Shown here piece by piece: positions 57,630-64,000 of a stretch of DNA of 64,000 nucleotides (within the stretch, counting starts at the first letter, position 1; each line of letters opens with the position of its first letter). A model generated the notes under the pieces. That model saw only the letters and a list, made by a program, of their open reading frames with translations. It had not been told where the DNA came from and made no database searches. Made by a program: the position numbers and the translations under genes. Source of the DNA: Phytobacter palmae (GTDB taxonomy: Bacteria > Pseudomonadota > Gammaproteobacteria > Enterobacterales > Enterobacteriaceae). Location of the stretch: contig FONB01000001.1 in assembly GCA_900112785.1 (NCBI GenBank), positions 340,033 to 404,032 on the forward strand, given 5' to 3'.

Positions 57630-58907
57630 ATGTTTCGTCATCACGATGTGGACTGCTGCAAAACATTCGGCTGCAAAAACCTTGGTATTCTGAACAGCCC
57701 CGATTATCAACCGCAGGGTAAAGATATTCTTTGTCGCGAATGTGGTTTTACCTTTCCACGGATTTCCAGACACTCCCTGAATGTTTTTCGTACAGCAGTT
57801 AATAAACACTGGAAAGGACTGATAAAACAGTGTCCTTTTTGTGGCGGGACGGCTTTTAAACGACACGGCTATTCTTCGAATGGTAAAAATCGGCTCCTTT
57901 GCCGTCATTGCAGCAGAACCTTCCTTTTTACTCAGGTGAGTTCGGGAAAAGAGAATTTATGCGAGTTGAGTAAAGGCATTGCGGCAGGTGCTACCTTAAT
58001 GGATTTGCGTAAAGAACTGCGTCTGGACAGTACTGCACTGAGCCGACAATTCTCCCGACTGGCGCGTCAGGTTAATAGTCTTGAATCACAGTTTATGTTT
58101 CAGGCGTATGACATTGCTTTATGTACGCGCGCTTTTGTACTGCCTTATTTGGGTTCAGGCAATTTGCTTTATATTCTGGTAACCGCCGAGGCGGACAGTG
58201 GCAAAGTTGTTGCCGTCTCCACCAACTATTCTCCTGTCTGCGTAGAAAGAGAGTATCAGTACACCCATAACTTTACTGAGCGTTCATTGAGTGGAACGTT
58301 TGCTCACATAGTTCAACGAAAAGAGAAGCTGACTGCGCAACGGGCGACGTTATTCGATATTGATTACGGCATAGCCGCGTTGCGTAAAAACGATGCAGGC
58401 ATGATAGTGAAGCCCGTTTTGCCTGCATATCGTCATTTCGATTTGGTGAAAAAATTAACGGATGAACGGTCTATCAATGTTCAGCATTTCCTTGATCATG
58501 AATGCTTTATTTATGGAGGATGCCTGATAGCCAATCATGAAGATGTGGTACGCGGGCGTTGCCATATATCGTTTGTCGCTGAGCGCGGACTTGTACCGCA
58601 GCAGCAGACGCGTCCACCGCGATATTTTCTGGCGGGAGGGATTCGTAACAATGTCTGGCGCTATTTTTCAACGCCTGACTACGCGATGGCCGTCTCCAAT
58701 TTGACCGGCAGTAAAAAGCCAGGACAGTTGCGCTATGCGACGCTGTTACCCGCAACGCGATTTATTCATTATGTCGAGTCGCATCCTTTTTATGGTCAGA
58801 TGACGCGCCTGTCCCCGGCAAATCTGACAATGGCCCTTGATTTCATGAAATATGAATACAACCAGACCCGCACTTTGCTGCCGTGCGACCCCTCTCTCTG
58901 CCATTAG
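57630..58907 (+). CDS. Zinc-ribbon, transposase-like protein of the sulfatase island
   Basis: This 425-residue protein could not be matched to a named gene. It has two zinc ribbons: C10-x4-C15...C35-x2-C38 and C68-x2-C71...C91-x2-C94. The latter, followed by SRTF, resembles the InsA zinc ribbon of IS1-family transposases. A helix-turn-helix-like stretch (about 113-148) and a beta-rich segment ILVTAEADSGKVVAVST (about 181-197), similar to the start of a DDE domain, follow. No terminal inverted repeats were seen. It lies 22 nt after the maturase, GGAGGAAAA before ATG; regulation of the cluster is one possibility. Confidence 0.7.
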   Translation: MFRHHDVDCCKTFGCKNLGILNSPDYQPQGKDILCRECGFTFPRISRHSLNVFRTAVNKHWKGLIKQCPFCGGTAFKRHGYSSNGKNRLLCRHCSRTFLFTQVSSGKENLCELSKGIAAGATLMDLRKELRLDSTALSRQFSRLARQVNSLESQFMFQAYDIALCTRAFVLPYLGSGNLLYILVTAEADSGKVVAVSTNYSPVCVEREYQYTHNFTERSLSGTFAHIVQRKEKLTAQRATLFDIDYGIAALRKNDAGMIVKPVLPAYRHFDLVKKLTDERSINVQHFLDHECFIYGGCLIANHEDVVRGRCHISFVAERGLVPQQQTRPPRYFLAGGIRNNVWRYFSTPDYAMAVSNLTGSKKPGQLRYATLLPATRFIHYVESHPFYGQMTRLSPANLTMALDFMKYEYNQTRTLLPCDPSLCH

Positions 58908-58972
58908 ATAATGCCCCCTGTTCAGGTGAAGCGCGCAAAACCTGAACACCTCATTGTTAACCGTATTATTAT

Positions 58973-58997
58973 ATAAACTCGGTAAAACCGAGTTTAT
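58973..58997. repeat. Inverted repeat between the sulfatase island and nhaA
   Basis: ATAAACTCGG and CCGAGTTTAT are perfect 10-bp arms with a 5-nt loop (TAAAA). It follows another short hairpin (TTCAGGT...ACCTGAA, 58921-58946). One or both may terminate the upstream operon; T-runs are weak. Confidence 0.6.
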
Positions 58998-59079
58998 CTT
59001 CAAAATTTATCTGATTTTATCGAAGATTCTACCGGGGTAATATAAGCGCCCCCAGGGAGTTGTAAATCGAGAGAAGAAC

Positions 59080-60240
59080 ATGAAATTTCTACAACGTTTT
59101 TTTAGCAGTGATATCTCAGGCGGGATTGTCCTCATCATTGCTGCCGTACTGGCGATGTTCTGCGCCAATCTGGATGTGACCAAAGCCGGTTATCAGGCTT
59201 TTCTTGATACACCGGTCGCATTCAGGTTTGCTGCACTGGAAATCAATAAAAATATGTTGTTATGGATTAATGACGCGCTTATGGCGGTCTTTTTCCTGAT
59301 GGTTGGCCTTGAAGTGAAATATGAGCTGATGCAAGGTTCTCTTGCCAGTCGCCAGCAGGCTATTTTCCCTGTGATAGCCGCGGTGGGCGGTATGATCGCC
59401 CCGGCACTTATTTTCCTGGCGTTTAATTTCCATGATCCCTTAGCCCGCCACGGCTGGGCGATTCCTGCGGCGACAGATATTGCCTTTGCCCTTGGCGTTC
59501 TGGCATTGCTCGGTGATCGCATTCCCCCGGCGCTGAAAATTTTCCTGATGGCGCTGGCGATTATCGATGATCTTGGCGCGATCATCATTATCGCACTGTT
59601 TTATACCAGCGATCTGTCGCTGGTATCGCTGGGTATTGCGGCGGCGGCCATTATGGTGCTGGCAGTACTGAACGCCCTGAATGTTCGCCGGATAGGTATT
59701 TATATGTTGGTGGGCGTCGTGTTGTGGACGGCGGTATTGAAATCGGGCATTCATGCCACGTTGGCCGGTGTTGTGTTGGGCTTCTTTATTCCTCTGAAAG
59801 AGAAAGATGGTGTCTCTCCGGCTCGTCAGGTGGTTGATGCGATTCATCCCTGGGTCGGCTGGCTCATTTTGCCCTTGTTTGCCTTTGCCAATGCGGGCGT
59901 ATCGCTTGAAGGGGTCACCTTTGCCGGTCTGACATCACTGTTGCCATTGGGGGTGATTGCTGGTCTGTTTATCGGTAAACCCGTCGGCATTACTCTCTTT
60001 TGTTGGCTGGCGCTTCGCCTCAAACTGGCAAAATTACCGCAGGGGGCTGCTTTTAAACAAATTATGGCGGTCGGCGTGCTTTGCGGGATTGGTTTTACCA
60101 TGTCGATTTTCATCGCTACCCTGGCGTTTGGTGACATCGATACACATATGGTTGCCTGGGCGAAATTAGGCATTCTTACGGGTTCAATCCTGGCGGCGGT
60201 GGTGGGATACTGCCTGTTGCGTTCGCGCATAGTCCGCTGA
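59080..60240 (+). CDS. nhaA: Na+/H+ antiporter NhaA
   Basis: The 386-residue electrogenic antiporter exchanges 2 H+ for 1 Na+ (or Li+) in the inner membrane, supporting growth in salt and at alkaline pH. The two essential aspartates are in [10 protein letters not shown] (equivalent to D163/D164), and the pH-related His is in [10 protein letters not shown]. Twelve helices are predicted. It lies upstream of its regulator nhaR. Confidence 0.97.
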   Translation: MKFLQRFFSSDISGGIVLIIAAVLAMFCANLDVTKAGYQAFLDTPVAFRFAALEINKNMLLWINDALMAVFFLMVGLEVKYELMQGSLASRQQAIFPVIAAVGGMIAPALIFLAFNFHDPLARHGWAIPAATDIAFALGVLALLGDRIPPALKIFLMALAIIDDLGAIIIIALFYTSDLSLVSLGIAAAAIMVLAVLNALNVRRIGIYMLVGVVLWTAVLKSGIHATLAGVVLGFFIPLKEKDGVSPARQVVDAIHPWVGWLILPLFAFANAGVSLEGVTFAGLTSLLPLGVIAGLFIGKPVGITLFCWLALRLKLAKLPQGAAFKQIMAVGVLCGIGFTMSIFIATLAFGDIDTHMVAWAKLGILTGSILAAVVGYCLLRSRIVR

Positions 60241-60302
60241 TCCCAGGATGGGAAGGCGGGCGATGGCCTTCCCGAAAATGCCAGTCAGGGAGCGAAGACA
60301 CG

Positions 60303-61199
60303 ATGTCAAACATCAACTACAACCATCTGTACTACTTCTGGCAGGTCTACCGGGCGGGATCTGTCGTAGGCGCTGCGGAAGCGTTATACCTCACGCCACA
60401 AACCATCACCGGACAAATCAAGGCGCTGGAAGAGCGCCTGCAAGGCAAGCTCTTTAAGCGCCGCGGAAGGGGACTGGAACCGACCGAACTTGGTGAGCTG
60501 GTTTTTCGTTACGCCGATAAGATGTTTACGTTAAGCCAGGAAATGCTGGATATTGTTAATTATCGCAAAGAGTCGCATTTGTTGTTTGACGTCGGGGTAG
60601 CGGATGCCCTGTCTAAACAACTGGTCAGTGGTATTCTTGATGCTGCGGTTCAGGAAGGTGAGCCCATCCATTTACGCTGTTTTGAATCCACGCATGAGAT
60701 GTTGCTCGAACAGTTGAGCCAGCATAAGCTCGATATGATTATTTCGGATTGCCCGATTGATTCCACCCATCAGGAAGGGCTCTTCTCGGTGAAAATTGGC
60801 GAGTGCAGCGTCAGCTTCTGGTGCCAGAAACCCGCACTTAAAAAGCCCTTTCCTGCCTGCCTTGAAGAGCGCCGTTTGCTGATTCCTGGCCGCCGCTCGA
60901 TGCTTGGACGCAAGTTACTTAACTGGTTTAATTCGCAGGGACTGAACGTTGAAGTGCTGGGCGAGTTTGATGATGCGGCGTTGATGAAATCTTTTGGCGC
61001 AGCGCACAATGCCATTTTTGTCGCTCCGACGCTCTATGCAAAAGATTATTTTGCCGATGAGAATATCGTTGAAATTGGGCGTGTGGATAACGTGATGGAA
61101 GAATATCACGCTATTTTTGCCGAACGAATGATCCAGCATCCCGCCGTTCAGCGTATCTGTAATCGTGATTATTCCCGACTGTTTAATGACCCCGGGTAA
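60303..61199 (+). CDS. nhaR: LysR-type activator NhaR
   Basis: The 298-residue LysR-family regulator activates nhaA in response to Na+. The helix-turn-helix lies at about 20-40 in [20 protein letters not shown], followed by the effector-binding domain. It is 63 nt downstream of nhaA and likely co-transcribed, as in E. coli. The ATG follows GGGAGCGAAGACACG. Confidence 0.97.
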   Translation: MSNINYNHLYYFWQVYRAGSVVGAAEALYLTPQTITGQIKALEERLQGKLFKRRGRGLEPTELGELVFRYADKMFTLSQEMLDIVNYRKESHLLFDVGVADALSKQLVSGILDAAVQEGEPIHLRCFESTHEMLLEQLSQHKLDMIISDCPIDSTHQEGLFSVKIGECSVSFWCQKPALKKPFPACLEERRLLIPGRRSMLGRKLLNWFNSQGLNVEVLGEFDDAALMKSFGAAHNAIFVAPTLYAKDYFADENIVEIGRVDNVMEEYHAIFAERMIQHPAVQRICNRDYSRLFNDPG

Positions 61200-61249
61200 C
61201 ACGTTCCATAGTTCGTTAACCGCCGAAGCATGACTTTTTCAGCACGGTA

Positions 61250-61284
61250 GATTTATCTCTCGTTAACTGGACAGGAGATAAATC
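61250..61284 (+). promoter_or_regulatory. Inverted repeat covering the ribosome binding site of the ABM-ACT-ArsR operon
   Basis: GATTTATCTC (61250-61259) and GAGATAAATC (61275-61284) are perfect 10-bp arms with a 15-nt spacer. The right arm ends directly at the ATG (61285) and contains most of the GGAG ribosome binding site (61274-61277). In RNA the hairpin would hide the site; as DNA it could be an operator. A repeated TCGTTAAC occurs at 61213-61220 and 61260-61267. Confidence 0.75.
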
Positions 61285-61602
61285 ATGATTGCAGTACTTT
61301 TCGAAGCCGATGCGGTTGCGGCAAAGCAAGAGCGCTACCTTGAACTGGCTGCGGAGCTGAAACCACTACTTGCCGATATCGACGGCTTTATCGCTATCGA
61401 ACGTTTTCAAAGCCTGGCTACGCCAGGGAAAATACTTTCGTTATCCTGGTGGCGCGATGAGGAGGCTATTCAGACGTGGAAAAATAATCACTTTCACCGC
61501 GAGGCTCAGACGGAGGGGCGAGAAGCAATTTTTTCGTTTTATCGCATCCGCATTGCCCGGCTGGAACGGGAATATTCATCGGAAAGCCGGGGGGTAAGGT
61601 GA
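61285..61602 (+). CDS. Antibiotic biosynthesis monooxygenase (ABM) domain protein
   Basis: This 105-residue single-domain protein has the dimeric alpha-beta-barrel ABM pattern: [10 protein letters not shown] near the start, a central [12 protein letters not shown] strand and [18 protein letters not shown] helix region. ABM proteins include quinol monooxygenases and small heme- or product-binding enzymes; the substrate is not known. It is the first gene of a three-gene operon; its TGA overlaps the next ATG (TGATG). Confidence 0.88.
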   Translation: MIAVLFEADAVAAKQERYLELAAELKPLLADIDGFIAIERFQSLATPGKILSLSWWRDEEAIQTWKNNHFHREAQTEGREAIFSFYRIRIARLEREYSSESRGVR

Positions 61603-62000
61603 TGTACGACATTCACGTAGTGCTGAAAAACCTGCCGGGTGAACTGGCGAAACTGGGCAAGACATTGGGCAGCAACGGTATTGGCCTTGAGGGTGGTGGC
61701 GTCTTTACCTGTGGCAACGAAGGGCATGCGCACTTTCTGGTGGAAGAGGGCATACGGGCGAAAGCGGTACTGGAGCATGATGGGTTTGATGTCCGCGATC
61801 TGCGCCGCCCTGTTATTCGTAAGCTCAAACAGGAGCGACCCGGCGAGCTGGGTGAGATAGCGGCAGCGCTTGCGACGCAGGGCGTAAATATTCTCGTGCA
61901 GTACAGCGATCACGCCAATCAGCTCATACTCGTGACGGATAATGATATTGTTGCCAGCGAGGCAACAGAACCCTGGGCGGTTTATGCAACATCATCCTGA
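61602..62000 (+). CDS. Tandem ACT-domain protein
   Basis: The 132-residue protein looks like two ACT domains in tandem (about 1-68 and 69-128): [19 protein letters not shown] opens the first and [20 protein letters not shown] the second. ACT domains bind amino acids or similar small ligands and control enzymes or regulators. No catalytic domain is attached. The ATG at 61602 overlaps the upstream stop; a GTG at 61599 is the alternative. Its own 3' end overlaps the next gene by 17 nt. Confidence 0.85.
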   Translation: MYDIHVVLKNLPGELAKLGKTLGSNGIGLEGGGVFTCGNEGHAHFLVEEGIRAKAVLEHDGFDVRDLRRPVIRKLKQERPGELGEIAAALATQGVNILVQYSDHANQLILVTDNDIVASEATEPWAVYATSS

Positions 62001-62688
62001 GCATCTTTCTGATGACGACGCACTTGAACTTTCGGTCGCGGCGGTTGCTGCGGCGATGGCCGAGCCTTCACGGGTCAAAATGCTATGCTCGCTGATGGAT
62101 GGGCGGGCATGGACGGCAACGGAATTAAGTGTAGCGGCAGGCGTTGCCGCCTCTACCGCCAGCGCACATCTGAGTAAACTTGTTGACAGTCAACTGGTCT
62201 GTTTCCTTTCACAGGGACGCCATCGTTACTACCGCCTGGCAGGCAAAGAGGTTGCCCGGTTGATAGAAATGATGATGGGAATTTCCTGGCGGCGGGATAA
62301 ACCTTTAGCAACGCGCACGCCTGTGGCGCTGCGACATGCGCGTACTTGTTACGATCATCTGGCGGGTGAACTGGCGGTAAACATTTATGATGCGCTGGTG
62401 GAGAAAGGTTACCTGACCGCTGATGAGGCGTCACTTACCGAAAATGGGCTGGCATTTTTTACCCGGATGGGGTTACCGCTGGAAAGTAAATCAACGCGTA
62501 AACGTAGCTGTGCCTGTCTTGACTGGAGTGAGCGGCGCTTTCATCTGGGTGGTCATGCGGGAGCGGTTTTGCTTATTTATTTTGAAACGCAGGGGTGGAT
62601 CCGCCGGACGCCCGGTTTTCGTGAAGTCACACTCACCGCGAAAGGGCGGCAGGGGTTACAGACATTACTCGGCATTGACCTCAGGTAA
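61984..62688 (+). CDS. ArsR-family transcriptional regulator
   Basis: The 234-residue protein has an N-terminal ArsR winged helix (about 14-90; [20 protein letters not shown], then [21 protein letters not shown] and a GRHRYYRL wing). A longer C-terminal domain carries conserved-looking [10 protein letters not shown] and [10 protein letters not shown] segments with three cysteines. The usual ArsR metal box (ELCVCD) is not seen. The ATG at 61984 lies within the upstream gene; the frame itself opens at 61942. It probably autoregulates the ABM-ACT-ArsR operon. Confidence 0.88.
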   Translation: MQHHPEHLSDDDALELSVAAVAAAMAEPSRVKMLCSLMDGRAWTATELSVAAGVAASTASAHLSKLVDSQLVCFLSQGRHRYYRLAGKEVARLIEMMMGISWRRDKPLATRTPVALRHARTCYDHLAGELAVNIYDALVEKGYLTADEASLTENGLAFFTRMGLPLESKSTRKRSCACLDWSERRFHLGGHAGAVLLIYFETQGWIRRTPGFREVTLTAKGRQGLQTLLGIDLR

Positions 62689-62696
62689 GCAGGCAT

Positions 62697-62722
62697 AAAA
62701 AAACCCGCTTTACGCGGGTTCT
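62697..62722. terminator. Terminator between the ArsR gene and rpsT
   Basis: AACCCGC-TTTAC-GCGGGTT has a run of seven or more A on the left (a U-run for rpsT, which is transcribed leftward) and TTCTTTC on the right. It serves rpsT and probably also the convergent ArsR gene. Confidence 0.9.
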
Positions 62723-62747
62723 TTCACAAAGCACAACAAGCGGGCGA

Positions 62748-63032
<285 letters not shown>

Positions 63033-63058
63033 CTATATGGACAATTCAAAGGCCGAGG

Positions 63059-63087
63059 AATATGCCCTTTTAGCCTTCTTTTGTCAA
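63059..63087 (-). promoter_or_regulatory. rpsT promoter
   Basis: On the minus strand TTGACA (63082-63087) and CATATT (63059-63064) are separated by 17 bp, a near-consensus sigma-70 promoter about 50 nt ahead of the rpsT start. A second upstream promoter, as in E. coli, is possible but was not resolved. Confidence 0.8.
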
Positions 63088-63280
63088 TGGATTTGTGCAA
63101 ATAAGCGCCGTTAATCTACGACGCTACGTTACGTAGTGATGGCGCAGGATTCTACCAGCTTGTGGTCATCGAATACAGCTTTTCCACTATAAAAATCGCT
63201 TTCTGGGCCAGTTTTTCATGCGGTAAGAAGGCAGCCTGATGAAATCCTTCTCCTTTCTGGCGGGTTCGGGCAATCGTCGG

Positions 63281-63309
63281 TTAACGTCGCACGTTGTACA
63301 AGGTATACT
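63281..63309 (+). promoter_or_regulatory. ribF promoter
   Basis: TTAACG (63281-63286) and TATACT (63304-63309) are separated by 17 bp, about 30 nt before the ribF ATG. Confidence 0.7.
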
Positions 63310-63338
63310 CTGACGATTTTCACTGTTTTGAGCCAGAC

Positions 63339-64000
63339 ATGAAGCTGATACGCGGCATACATAATCTCAGCCAGGCACCGCACGGGTGTGTGCTGACTAT
63401 TGGTAATTTCGACGGCGTGCATCGCGGCCATCAGGCGCTTTTACAAGGGCTTAGCGAAGAGGGCCGTACCCGTGATCTCCCCGTAGTGGTGATGATATTC
63501 GAGCCGCAACCTCTCGAACTTTTCGCTGGTGATAAAGCGCCCGCGCGTCTGACCCGTCTGCGGGAAAAATTGCGCCTGCTGGCTGAATGTGGCGTCGATT
63601 ACGTACTGTGCGTACGTTTTGACCGACGTTTTGCCGCGTTGACGGCGCAAGCCTTCGTCAGCGATCTGTTGGTTGACAAACTCGGCGTGAAATTCCTCGC
63701 CGTGGGTGATGACTTCCGCTTTGGCGCTGGTCGCCAGGGTGATTTCTTGTTATTACAGAAAGCCGGTCTGAAATACGGCTTTGATGTTACCAGCACACAA
63801 ACCTTCTGCTCTGGCGGGGCACGTGTGAGCAGTACGGCGGTTCGTCAGGCGCTGGCCGACGACAACCTTGAGCTCGCGGAACAACTGCTGGGCCATCCGT
63901 TTAGTATCTCCGGGCGTGTGGTTCACGGTGACGAACTGGGACGTACTATTGGTTTTCCGACGGCGAACATACCGCTGCGCCGCCAGGTTTCCCCGGTCAA
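63339..64000 (+). CDS. ribF: Bifunctional riboflavin kinase / FAD synthetase RibF (partial)
   Basis: The first 220 codons of RibF are present; the gene runs off the right edge (E. coli RibF has 313 residues). The FAD synthetase (nucleotidyltransferase) domain shows TIGNFDGVHRGHQ near 20-32, FRFGAGRQGD, and SSTAVRQAL. The riboflavin kinase domain begins near 185 with GRVVHGDELGRTIGFPTAN. It makes FMN and FAD from riboflavin. In E. coli ileS follows. Confidence 0.97.
   Translation, partial: MKLIRGIHNLSQAPHGCVLTIGNFDGVHRGHQALLQGLSEEGRTRDLPVVVMIFEPQPLELFAGDKAPARLTRLREKLRLLAECGVDYVLCVRFDRRFAALTAQAFVSDLLVDKLGVKFLAVGDDFRFGAGRQGDFLLLQKAGLKYGFDVTSTQTFCSGGARVSSTAVRQALADDNLELAEQLLGHPFSISGRVVHGDELGRTIGFPTANIPLRRQVSPV

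Noticed and set aside
57630-58907. A complete insertion sequence around the zinc-ribbon gene
   Set aside because: No terminal inverted repeats or target-site duplications could be seen at the gene borders, and the gene is arranged like the last member of an operon.
63140-63312. yaaY-like coding sequence between rpsT and ribF
   Set aside because: The translation resembles E. coli YaaY in pieces but is broken by a stop near 63233. The conserved DNA is better explained by the divergent rpsT and ribF promoters.

Overview
This window is chromosomal DNA of an enterobacterium. Gene order and protein sequences follow the Escherichia/Salmonella/Citrobacter backbone across the end and origin of the conventional E. 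coli map: leuQ - rsmC - deo operon - serB/radA/nadR - trpR - cre locus - arcA - thrABC - talB - mog - dnaKJ - nhaAR - rpsT - ribF. The accessory genes and the divergence from E. coli proteins fit a Citrobacter-like genome. The species cannot be fixed from the sequence alone.

Region by region. 1-5.7 kb: a leucine tRNA with its promoter, rsmC, the overlapping holD-rimI-yjjG genes, prfC and osmY. 5.7-10.5 kb: ytjA, yjjU, yjjV, and the divergent yjjI/yjjW pair, a glycyl-radical enzyme of unknown substrate with its activase. 10.5-15 kb: the deoCABD nucleoside catabolic operon. One DeoR operator lies in front of deoC and a second lies 600 bp upstream, inside yjjI. 15.0-15.3 kb: a frameshifted stub of the HipA-like gene yjjJ. 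15.3-27.5 kb: lplA, ytjB, serB, radA, nadR, ettA, slt, trpR, yjjX, gpmB and rob. 27.7-32.5 kb: creABCD with a Cre tag, and arcA. 32.5-41.7 kb: yjjY, lasT, the attenuated thr operon, yaaX, yaaA and yaaJ. 41.9-43.5 kb: talB and mog.

Three accessory blocks interrupt this backbone. Block A (43.65-49.5 kb, between mog and satP) holds an MFS transporter, a three-gene Fur-box-preceded iron or iron-chelate ABC importer, and a divergent ClC-family protein. Block B (54.0-58.9 kb, between dnaJ and nhaA) is a sulfatase island: a Tsx/OmpK-like outer-membrane channel, a periplasmic cysteine-type arylsulfatase, an anaerobic sulfatase-maturating radical SAM enzyme, and a zinc-ribbon protein that resembles an IS1-type transposase. 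Block C (61.3-62.7 kb, between nhaR and rpsT) is a tightly overlapping operon of a small ABM-type monooxygenase-like protein, a tandem-ACT protein and an ArsR-family regulator. It is preceded by a perfect inverted repeat that would bury its ribosome binding site in a hairpin. Block C is the best candidate here for an undescribed system.

No CRISPR array, prophage, intact insertion sequence or rRNA was seen. ribF runs off the right edge.
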